NCBI GenBank assembly: GCA_902774265.1
Contig: CACYHR010000003.1
Span: forward strand, 1-62,900
Direction: 5' to 3'
Origin: an uncultured Eubacteriales bacterium
GTDB taxonomy: Bacteria > Bacillota > Clostridia > Peptostreptococcales > Anaerovoracaceae
Length of the DNA stretch: 62,900 nt
Shown here: positions 54,632-62,900 of the stretch, in pieces
How positions within the stretch are numbered: the stretch's first letter is position 1
Layout of the letters: each line of letters opens with the position of its first letter
The notes under the pieces: generated by a model
Told to the model about the DNA's origin: nothing
What the model saw: only the letters and a program-made list of their open reading frames with translations
Databases searched by the model: none
Translations under genes and position numbers: made by a program

Positions 54632-55186
54632 ATGGAAACAAGGTTCAAAAAGAAATCACAGTTAATAGATATTGGAATTACAGCAGTGGCGGCAGTACTC
54701 TCCGTCGGAATTATGCTTTACGGAGTAAGTCATTTCGGAATTGCTGAGGCATGGCCTGAACTTGTACTGAATATTTTTTACATAACATGTATTGTACTGA
54801 TGGCAATGTACTTTTTTAAGCGTATAGACAGTATGAGTTTTAACTACTGGAGTTCGGTATGCGTAGGCATTACAGTATTACTGCGCGATATACTCTTTCC
54901 GCCTCCGCTGGAGAGTTACCCTATCCACTTAGTATGTCTTACACTTGCTGTAATGCTGCTGCTGATGCTGACATACTTTTATGCCCGCAAAGACTGGAAG
55001 ACTTATACCAAGCGAAATCTTTGGCTTCTGTTTATAATAGACATGTTTATTGCAGGATTGTACAACTATGTGATTTACAAAAATCCAATCAATGAATATA
55101 CCAACTATATGCTCACTGAAATATGGATACGCCCTACTATCATATACGGACTGGTGGCCAGCTACGTGTCAGAAACAGGAGAATAA
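54632..55186 (+). CDS. Integral membrane protein, unknown function (YwaF-like?)
   Basis: 184 aa with five to six hydrophobic segments (about residues 12-32, 40-62, 70-88, 95-115, 128-147, 160-178). The FNYWSSVCVGITVLLRDILFPPPLESYPIHL segment, in two pieces FNYWSSVCVG and YPIHLVCLTL, hints at YwaF/TMEM164-type proteins but I am not certain. No catalytic motif seen. It has no counterpart in the usual jag-recF interval, and its 3' end abuts the structured element at 55185. Confidence 0.65.
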   Translation: METRFKKKSQLIDIGITAVAAVLSVGIMLYGVSHFGIAEAWPELVLNIFYITCIVLMAMYFFKRIDSMSFNYWSSVCVGITVLLRDILFPPPLESYPIHLVCLTLAVMLLLMLTYFYARKDWKTYTKRNLWLLFIIDMFIAGLYNYVIYKNPINEYTNYMLTEIWIRPTIIYGLVASYVSETGE

Positions 55187-55338
55187 CAGACACCGGATGT
55201 CCCCCGCCTCTTAGGCGGCGGGTTCCATATTCGACCATCAGTGGTGGGTAACAATCCCCCACTGATGCTCTCAGGAGGTGAAGCTCCCGGTGTCTGTTGA
55301 CGGCGTCGCTCGCTCCAATCAAGCGAGCTTGTTGGAGC
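55185..55338. repeat. Highly structured element (three-hairpin junction plus fourth hairpin), possibly an IS200/IS605 end/omega-RNA remnant
   Basis: Outer 12-bp perfect inverted repeat AACAGACACCGG (55185-55196) and CCGGTGTCTGTT (55287-55298) encloses three hairpins: 55201-55222 (CCCGCC/GGCGG), 55236-55267 (CATCAGTGG/CCACTGATG) and 55274-55287 (GGAG/CTCC). A fourth long hairpin with one bulge follows at 55312-55338, just before the recF stop. The minus-strand order CACTGATGG..GGAACCCGCCGCCTAA..GGGGGACATC resembles, from memory, TnpB-associated right ends. No tnpB is present. It lies at a probable rearrangement breakpoint. Confidence 0.5.
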
Positions 55339-55354
55339 TTTGCTCCTGGTTGAA

Positions 55355-56485
55355 TCAGTATTTTGAAACCCTGGTTATGTTGCCCTCCTCCACGCGAAAT
55401 AATGTGCCGCCGCGCAGTTCTTTTATTACTTCAGCATTAGGTTCGGCTGAAGTAATAAAAAGCTGTACATCTTCTATCTCATTAACGAGAAATCTCTGTC
55501 TGTCGAGGTCCAGCTCAGACAGCACATCGTCGAGCAGCAGTACAGGCGATTCATCGAGAAGCTTACGTGCAATACGTATTTCCGCAAGCTTCAGAGACAG
55601 CGCAATAGTGCGCTGCTGCCCTTGTGATCCGTATTTTTTCGCATCTATGTCATTGATATAAAATTCCAGATCATCTCTGTGGGGACCGAGAGTTGAATAA
55701 CCGTTATGAATATCTCGGTCTCGATTATGACGGAACTGGCTGTATAATATTTCCCTACCCTCCGCAGATGATATGAAATCACAGGAAGTCTTATACTCTA
55801 TCCTGAGTTTTTCACGGCCGGCAGAAATATTATTCATAATATCGGATGCTTCATCGGAAAGCATTTCCGTAAATTCTCTGCGGTATTTAATAATTTCATA
55901 TCCGCAGTCTGCAAGCTGACTGTCGAATATATCAATCATCTCGTCATCTGATCCATTGTCTGACACAAACCGATTTTTATTAAAACCTTTTAACAGAGCA
56001 TTCTTCTGACGAAGAGCATCATTATATCTGCGCAAAACTTCGTAATAAGCCGGCCTCATTTGAGATATTTCTCTGTTAATAAAAGCCCTTCTCCTGTCCG
56101 GACTGTCTTTGATGATCCTGAGATCGTCCGGAGAAAACAATACGACCACAACATTATTGAGCAACTCGGTAGTTTTACGGATGATCTTGCCGTCTTTTTT
56201 TATCATCTTCTTTCCGTCAGACCTGATAGTTATACTGATATTTTTCTCAATATCATCGCTTGTAATATCAGTGCTGACGCGTCCGGTATCCTCTCCGAAC
56301 ATAATCAGTTCCGCAGAATTGACCGCTCTGAAAGATCTGGCAAAAGCAGTTAGATATATTGCCTCAACCAGATTAGTCTTGCCCTGAGCATTCTCACCTA
56401 CAATGATATTTCTCTTTTCATCGAATGAAAGCTCAAGACTGCGGTAATTCCTGAAATTTTCCAATACAATGCTGTTGATTTTCAT
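55355..56485 (-). CDS. recF: DNA replication and repair protein RecF
   Basis: 376 aa ABC-type ATPase of recombinational gap repair. N-terminal NFRNYRSLELSF, Walker A GENAQGKTNLVEAIYL at about 33, signature SQGQQRTIALSLKLAEI and Walker B LLLDDVLSELD near the C terminus. It is on the minus strand although the adjacent gyrB and gyrA are on the plus strand, so it is head-on to replication from the nearby oriC. No Shine-Dalgarno sequence; an extended -10 lies 9 nt before the ATG. Confidence 0.96.
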   Translation of the reverse strand: MKINSIVLENFRNYRSLELSFDEKRNIIVGENAQGKTNLVEAIYLTAFARSFRAVNSAELIMFGEDTGRVSTDITSDDIEKNISITIRSDGKKMIKKDGKIIRKTTELLNNVVVVLFSPDDLRIIKDSPDRRRAFINREISQMRPAYYEVLRRYNDALRQKNALLKGFNKNRFVSDNGSDDEMIDIFDSQLADCGYEIIKYRREFTEMLSDEASDIMNNISAGREKLRIEYKTSCDFISSAEGREILYSQFRHNRDRDIHNGYSTLGPHRDDLEFYINDIDAKKYGSQGQQRTIALSLKLAEIRIARKLLDESPVLLLDDVLSELDLDRQRFLVNEIEDVQLFITSAEPNAEVIKELRGGTLFRVEEGNITRVSKY

Positions 56486-56494
56486 AGCAATTAC

Positions 56495-56503
56495 ATTTTA
56501 GCA
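56495..56503 (-). promoter_or_regulatory. Extended -10 promoter of recF
   Basis: Minus-strand TGC (56503-56501) followed by TAAAAT (56500-56495); only 9 nt separate it from the ATG at 56485, so the mRNA would have at most a few leader bases. Confidence 0.45.
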
Positions 56504-56748
56504 TAGATTTGAATTTAGTTACATAAACCAATACATCAATATCGGGGATATAGTATGACGCTTCGCTTGCGACAGTTGATACTTAGCCTTTCGCCTGTAT
56601 ATTTCAGTCAGAACTCTTAGCGTTTCCTGAAGATTTTATGCATGTCTTTTTTACAGTCCGTGAATTCCGGCTAATATGTCGAATGCATAATTGAAAAGAA
56701 TAGTGAATGAATTGTAAGTTTAATATATGTAAATATCAGGTCGGTCTA

Positions 56749-56757
56749 TGCTATAAT
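56749..56757 (+). promoter_or_regulatory. Extended -10 promoter for the coiled-coil protein
   Basis: TGC plus perfect TATAAT (56752-56757), about 60 nt before the ATG at 56818; no good -35. Confidence 0.5.
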
Positions 56758-56817
56758 TGCCCTAAGAATGAAATAAGATAAGTTGAATTCCATAGTAATA
56801 CAAACGGAGATATGGAT

Positions 56818-57336
56818 ATGAAAAATAAAAGAGGCGGTGTAGGCGGCAAACTGCTGCTGGTATTGATTCTTATGATTGCATCGGCTGTCGGCGGCGCATA
56901 TGGATATAGTGTGCTGGACGGTAAAATGGCTGTTTCGGATGCAAAAAAAGTAATAGAACGGGTTAATGTATCTGATTATGATTCCACTGATTCGGTAACA
57001 GTGCAGGGATATATTGATCAGGCAAATAAAGACCTTGAAACTGCAAAATCACGCAAAGAAGTCTACGATATAGTTGATAAATTCAAAGAAGATATATCCA
57101 AAGTAATGACAAAGAACGAAAAGGAACTTGAGGCTGCGCGCAAGGAGCTTGAAGAAGCCCGTAAAAACAGTGCAGCAACAGATACAGCCGCAACAGACAG
57201 TACAACGGATAATGGTACAGCCGGTGATGACGGCAGCGACAGCAAAAACGGTTTATTAAACAATTTATTCGGAAATAAGGATGATGATACATCATCAGAT
57301 GATACGGCAACCGAAGATAATGATTCAGTATTCTGA
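56818..57336 (+). CDS. Membrane-anchored coiled-coil protein, unknown function
   Basis: 172 aa; ATG 56818 is preceded by GGAG at 8 nt (an ATG at 56812 is too close to it). One N-terminal membrane segment or uncleaved signal (about 11-33, KLLLVLILMIASAVGGAYGYS), an extracytoplasmic helical region (DLETAKSRKEVYDIVDKF; KEDISKVMTKNEKELEAARKEL) and a low-complexity Ser/Thr/Asp/Ala-rich tail. No family recognised. Followed after 43 nt by a DUF4854-like lipoprotein, possibly co-transcribed. Confidence 0.6.
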   Translation: MKNKRGGVGGKLLLVLILMIASAVGGAYGYSVLDGKMAVSDAKKVIERVNVSDYDSTDSVTVQGYIDQANKDLETAKSRKEVYDIVDKFKEDISKVMTKNEKELEAARKELEEARKNSAATDTAATDSTTDNGTAGDDGSDSKNGLLNNLFGNKDDDTSSDDTATEDNDSVF

Positions 57337-57379
57337 TAAAAAATAAAGATACTGAAATACAGAAAGGATAAAATAAAAA

Positions 57380-57889
57380 ATGAAAAAGAGAGAAATATTT
57401 ACAGCGGTTCTAATTATAATAGCCATGGTTATGACATTAATGATGTCATCATGTGAGAGCAAACCAAAGACACTTGAGGAATTCGTCAATAATGATGAAG
57501 AAGCAATGGAGGATATTCAGGAAACAGCGGATGAATCCGGCCTCAAGGTTGAAATAAAGGAAAACGATGTAATATATTCATATGATATAAGCGATTATGA
57601 CGGCATGACAGAAGAGATCGCAAAAGGCGATCAGATGAAGGATGCTCTCGAAAATGCTCTTGAGGATGCAAGCGATACATTTACAGGTCTTTGCAGTGAC
57701 CTCGAGGAAGAATCCGAGATAGAGGGCGTAAGGATCAAAGTAATATATACTTATAAAGATGATAAACTGATAACAAAAGTATATGACAAATCCGGAATAG
57801 TAAAAGACAGCGATAAAGATGATAAAAAGGATAAAGAAGACAAAGAGGATAAGGAAGATAAAGAAGATACAGAGCAATCTGATGAATAA
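57380..57889 (+). CDS. DUF4854-like lipoprotein
   Basis: 169 aa. Type II signal peptide with lipobox MSSC (Cys25). The body (TLEEFVNNDEEAMEDIQ, VEIKENDVIYSYDISDYD, VRIKVIYTYKDDKLITKVYDK) fits the DUF4854 pattern of small clostridial lipoproteins. The C-terminal tail is a degenerate Lys-Glu-Asp repeat (KDKEDKEDKEDKEDTE) from tandem 9-12-nt units. Function unknown. AAAGGA precedes the ATG. Confidence 0.75.
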   Translation: MKKREIFTAVLIIIAMVMTLMMSSCESKPKTLEEFVNNDEEAMEDIQETADESGLKVEIKENDVIYSYDISDYDGMTEEIAKGDQMKDALENALEDASDTFTGLCSDLEEESEIEGVRIKVIYTYKDDKLITKVYDKSGIVKDSDKDDKKDKEDKEDKEDKEDTEQSDE

Positions 57890-57941
57890 TATAGTTTGAT
57901 AAATAAAATTCATTAAGATGAAAAATAATCATTTTTATACT

Positions 57942-57967
57942 AAAGCCGGCTTTAAGAGGCCGGCTTT
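57942..57967 (+). terminator. Terminator after the DUF4854-like gene
   Basis: Nine-bp perfect stem AAAGCCGGC/GCCGGCTTT with an 8-nt loop; T-run is short. Confidence 0.7.
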
Positions 57968-58055
57968 AAAATGCTGAATTTGCAAAAAACCGCAATAAGG
58001 GCAAAAATCGGCGATTTGAGGGATTTTTATGAAAATACAATATATAGTGCAAAAC

Positions 58056-58084
58056 TTGCAAAAAAATCGCTTATATGCTAAAAT
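58056..58084 (+). promoter_or_regulatory. gyrBA promoter
   Basis: TTGCAA (58056-58061), 17-nt spacer, TAAAAT (58079-58084). The transcription start would be near 58091, leaving a leader of about 130 nt before gyrB. Confidence 0.65.
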
Positions 58085-58100
58085 ATGGACAAGAATTTAA

Positions 58101-58126
58101 GGGGTGCTATGCCCGATTTTTTATTG
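58101..58126 (+). terminator. Small hairpin with T-run in the gyrB leader (possible attenuator)
   Basis: GGGGTGCTATGCCC followed by GATTTTTT, just after the predicted start of transcription. The stem is short (4 bp plus a bulge), so early termination is possible but weakly supported. The remainder of 57968-58221 shows no gene. Confidence 0.3.
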
Positions 58127-58137
58127 TATATCATTAA

Positions 58138-60147
<2,010 letters not shown>

Positions 60148-60174
60148 GATCCGGATCAGTAAGGAAAGGTTATA

Positions 60175-62766
60175 ATGGCAGATATTTTAGACAACAGCAC
60201 AATAATAGAGCACGAGATATACGATGAAATGAAAAATTCGTATATCGATTATGCGATGAGCGTAATCGTAGGCCGTGCTCTTCCGGATGTCAGGGACGGA
60301 CTCAAGCCTGTACACCGCAGGATACTCTACGGAATGCAGCAGCTCGGCACTACTCCGGAAAAGCCTCACAAAAAATCGGCGCGTATCGTCGGTGAGGTAA
60401 TGGGTAAATACCATCCGCACGGAGACAGCTCCATTTATGATGCGATGGTAAAGCTTGCCCAGGATTTCAGCACAAGATATCCGCTCGTTGACGGTCACGG
60501 AAACTTCGGATCGGTCGACGGAGACGGCGCGGCTGCGATGAGATATACCGAAGCGAGAATGTCACCTTTCTCGCTGCAGATGATCAGAGACATCGAAAAA
60601 GACACAGTCGACTTTATGGACAACTTCGACGGTGAAGAGCAGGAACCTGTAGTACTGCCGTCAAGAGTTCCTAATCTTCTGATCAACGGATCAAACGGTA
60701 TCGCCGTAGGTATGGCTACATCGATCCCGCCGCACAATCTCGGGGAGACCATCGATGCGTGCGTCAAGCTCATCGACGAGCCGGAATGTCCGATAGATGA
60801 TCTTATCAGGATAATCAAAGCCCCTGATTTTCCTACGGGAGCTATGATACTCGGCAGAAATGCCGCGAGACAGGCATATCTGACAGGACAGGGCAAGGTA
60901 AATGTAAGATCTGTCTGCGAGATAGAGGAAACGAGCCGCGGCAGGATGAGGATCGTCGTTAGCGAGATCCCGTTCCAGGTAAACAAGGCCAGACTTATTG
61001 AGTCTATGGCTGACCTTGTCAGGGACAAAAGGCTTGAAGGCGTATCCGCAATAAGGGATGAGTCCAACAGAGAAGGAACGCGCATAGTCATCGAGCTCAA
61101 GAAGGATGTAAATCCTAATGTCATACTGAACAGACTGTATAAGCATACAGCTCTGCAGACATCCTTCAGCATGATCATGCTGGCTCTTGTAGACGGAGAG
61201 CCGAGAATACTCAATCTCAAGCAGATACTCGAGGAATATCTCAAACACCAGAAGATAGTAGTCACACGCAGGACTAAGTTCGACCTCGCAAAGGCAGAGG
61301 CCAGAGCACACATACTGGAAGGACTTATTATCGCGCTCGATAATATAGACGAGGTCATACAGACCATCAGATCTGCATATAATGACGCAAGAGAAAAACT
61401 GATGGTAAGGTTCGGTCTGTCGGAGATACAGGCTCAGGCCATACTCGATATGAGACTGGCCAAGCTGCAGGGTTTGGAAAGAGAAAAAATCCAGGCAGAG
61501 TATGAAGAACTGCAGAAAAAGATCGCTTACTATAAGAGTCTGCTCGCAGATGAGCACCTGCTGATGGGAGTAATCAAGGATGAACTGCTCGAGATAAAGG
61601 GCAAATGGGGAGATCCGCGCAGGACCAGGATAGTTGCATACGACGGAGAACTCGATGAAGAGGCTCTGATAAATGAAGAGGATGTAGCTATTACTCTGAC
61701 ACATCTCGGATATGTCAAGAGAGTTCCGGCCGACACCTATAAGGCTCAGAAGAGAGGCGGCAAGGGAATAGTCGGACTCACCACGCGCGAGAATGATTTC
61801 GTCAGAGACCTGATAATAACAAGCACGCATGATTACCTTATGTTCTTCACAGACATGGGTCGTGTATACAAGATCAAGGCTTACGAGATACCTGAAGCAT
61901 CGAGGACGGCAAAGGGAATGCCGGTCATCAACTTCCTCAATCTCAACAGTACAGAGAGAGTCACGGCAGTCATCCCGATCAGGGAATTCGACAATAACGA
62001 ATGCCTCGTTATGGTCACAAAACAGGGTACGATCAAGAAGACACCGCTGTCCGAATTCGACACGAACCGCAAGACCGGCCTGATAGCAATAAATCTCAAG
62101 GAAGACGACAAGCTTATAGCGGTAGCGCAGGCCGGCGGAGATGAAAATGTTCTCGTAGTCACCAAAGAGGGTAAATCCATAGCATTCTCAGAGAAGGATG
62201 TCAGACCTATGGGAAGAAATGCCGGCGGTGTAAGAGCAATACTGCTTGAGGAAGGCGATGAAGTCGTTTCGATGGAGCTCGACATAGATCAGAGCCGTAA
62301 GATGCTCGTGATCACAGAGAACGGATACGGCAAGAGGACGCCTCTTGAGGAATACAGGCTGCAGTCACGCGGAGGCAAGGGTGTTGCTACATATGACAAG
62401 ACCAAATTCGGCAAGACCGGCAAGCTTGTAGGAGCAACGCTGGTAGGCGAAGATGATGAGGTCATGGTAATAAACTCCAACGGAGTCATCATCAGGATAC
62501 ATGCCAGCGAAGTCAGTACATCCGGAAGGACTACACAGGGCGTCAAAGTCATGAAGGTCGAAAAAGGCAACCGTATCGTCTCATTTGCAAAGGTTGTGGA
62601 TGATGAGAACGGCGAAAAGCCTGATACATCGGACGGAACGGACGAATCGGCAGAACAGGATGACAATAATGCTTCTGACGCGATTGATGAACCGGACCTG
62701 ATGGATAAGCAGGGGACAGCTGCCACAGACGAAAATACAGAAGAAAACACAGACGAAAACGAATAG
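60175..62766 (+). CDS. gyrA: DNA gyrase subunit A
   Basis: 863 aa breakage-reunion subunit. N-terminal winged helix, catalytic Tyr in [10 protein letters not shown], quinolone-resistance region [14 protein letters not shown] with the Ser and Asp positions that are wild type in sensitive strains, and six C-terminal beta-pinwheel repeats including the GyrA box KRGGKGI ([11 protein letters not shown]). An Asp/Glu/Asn/Thr-rich tail of about 50 residues is longer than in most homologues. AAGGAAAGG precedes the ATG. Confidence 0.97.
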   Translation: MADILDNSTIIEHEIYDEMKNSYIDYAMSVIVGRALPDVRDGLKPVHRRILYGMQQLGTTPEKPHKKSARIVGEVMGKYHPHGDSSIYDAMVKLAQDFSTRYPLVDGHGNFGSVDGDGAAAMRYTEARMSPFSLQMIRDIEKDTVDFMDNFDGEEQEPVVLPSRVPNLLINGSNGIAVGMATSIPPHNLGETIDACVKLIDEPECPIDDLIRIIKAPDFPTGAMILGRNAARQAYLTGQGKVNVRSVCEIEETSRGRMRIVVSEIPFQVNKARLIESMADLVRDKRLEGVSAIRDESNREGTRIVIELKKDVNPNVILNRLYKHTALQTSFSMIMLALVDGEPRILNLKQILEEYLKHQKIVVTRRTKFDLAKAEARAHILEGLIIALDNIDEVIQTIRSAYNDAREKLMVRFGLSEIQAQAILDMRLAKLQGLEREKIQAEYEELQKKIAYYKSLLADEHLLMGVIKDELLEIKGKWGDPRRTRIVAYDGELDEEALINEEDVAITLTHLGYVKRVPADTYKAQKRGGKGIVGLTTRENDFVRDLIITSTHDYLMFFTDMGRVYKIKAYEIPEASRTAKGMPVINFLNLNSTERVTAVIPIREFDNNECLVMVTKQGTIKKTPLSEFDTNRKTGLIAINLKEDDKLIAVAQAGGDENVLVVTKEGKSIAFSEKDVRPMGRNAGGVRAILLEEGDEVVSMELDIDQSRKMLVITENGYGKRTPLEEYRLQSRGGKGVATYDKTKFGKTGKLVGATLVGEDDEVMVINSNGVIIRIHASEVSTSGRTTQGVKVMKVEKGNRIVSFAKVVDDENGEKPDTSDGTDESAEQDDNNASDAIDEPDLMDKQGTAATDENTEENTDENE

Positions 62767-62806
62767 ATAAAAAAGGGCTAATGCGGTAAAAAAACAATAA
62801 AGGGTG

Positions 62807-62898
62807 TTTGACTAAGTCGGTGGTCAAGCGAAAATGAAGCTTTGCCAATATCGGTGGTAGAAGAGAATCAGGGGTGGACATTTTAAGTGTTCCACCCC
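62807..62898. repeat. Possible insertion-sequence termini after gyrA
   Basis: GGGGTGGACA (62871-62880) and TGTTCCACCCC (62888-62898) form an inverted repeat with one bulge around TTTTAAG. The 62807-62880 stretch starts TGT and ends ACA and looks, from memory, like the internal multi-repeat end of an IS21-type element (GGTGGTCAAGCGAAAATGAAG). It may be the junction of two element ends, or simply a terminator; the window stops here. Confidence 0.3.
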
Positions 62899-62900
62899 AA

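Larger units (their letters stand above)
56486..56817. other. Divergent intergenic region recF / secreted coiled-coil gene
   Basis: Holds the recF promoter, and for the plus-strand gene an extended -10 TGC-TATAAT at 56749-56757. Between about 56520 and 56740 I see no convincing gene, RNA or repeat. Confidence 0.4.

Noticed and set aside
57800-57880. Tandem repeat array or CRISPR in the 3' end of the DUF4854-like gene
   Set aside because: It is a short degenerate Lys-Glu-Asp codon repeat inside the coding sequence, without direct repeats and spacers.

Overview
The window looks like a chromosomal segment of a low-to-mid GC anaerobic Bacillota (class Clostridia). Grounds: a clostridial oriC neighbourhood (parAB, rsmG, mnmG, mnmE, dnaN, dnaA, rpmH, rnpA, yidD, yidC, jag, recF, gyrB, gyrA), a DnaD-type primosome protein, ribonuclease M5, GdpP, an LTA-synthase-like sulfatase, lipoproteins, and CooC/HgdC/2-hydroxyacyl-CoA-dehydratase-type anaerobic metabolism genes. 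I cannot name genus or species.

Layout. 1-0.2 kb: edge of an IS200/IS605-type element (5' part of tnpA and its terminal hairpin) beside prmA. 0.2-1.9 kb: prmA and a C_GCAxxG_C_C protein, ending in a bidirectional terminator. 2-3.6 kb: tyrS with a trp-type attenuator whose 20-residue leader peptide has three tandem Tyr codons. 3.6-11 kb: SNF2 helicase, upp, tsaC/sua5, prfA, rpmE. 11-18 kb: secreted 5'-nucleotidase, a small acetyl-CoA-synthase-like protein, an HgdC-type activase, a CooC-type ATPase, htpG. 18-20 kb (+): small His-rich protein and an unusual SDF-family transporter. 20-27.5 kb: lipoprotein, two 2-hydroxyacyl-CoA dehydratase-like subunits, CooT, an iron-sulfur flavoprotein, an AMP-forming ligase, galM. 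27.7-44.6 kb: a long closely spaced minus-strand run from parA to a DUF1385-PrmC fusion. 44.6-52 kb: parS sites, rsmG-mnmG-mnmE, dnaN-dnaA and oriC. 52-54.5 kb (+): rpmH-rnpA-yidD-yidC-jag. 54.6-62.9 kb: a membrane protein, a highly structured element, recF (reversed), two envelope proteins, gyrB, gyrA and an IS-like terminal motif.

How it fits together. Chromosome replication (dnaA, dnaN, dnaB, DnaD chimera, gyrAB, recF), segregation (parAB plus two perfect parS sites) and translation genes flank the origin. Relative to the usual Firmicutes order, the block jag-rpmH-oriC-dnaA-dnaN is inverted, so mnmE abuts dnaN, jag is on the gyrase side, and recF alone is head-on to replication. Two clusters (13.3-15.7 kb and 21.1-26.2 kb) carry parts that suggest a nickel/iron-sulfur enzyme system related to CODH/ACS and 2-hydroxyacyl-CoA dehydratases.

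Most notable: (i) the Tyr-codon attenuator of tyrS; (ii) a DnaD protein fused to the N-terminal part of a DnaC/DnaI-type helicase loader with no AAA+ domain; (iii) the mini-ACS/CooC/HgdC/CooT gene set; (iv) the DUF1385-PrmC fusion; (v) a GdpP lacking its membrane anchor; (vi) two unexplained structured intergenic elements (44.7 kb and 55.2 kb). All calls come from reading the sequence; no database search was run.
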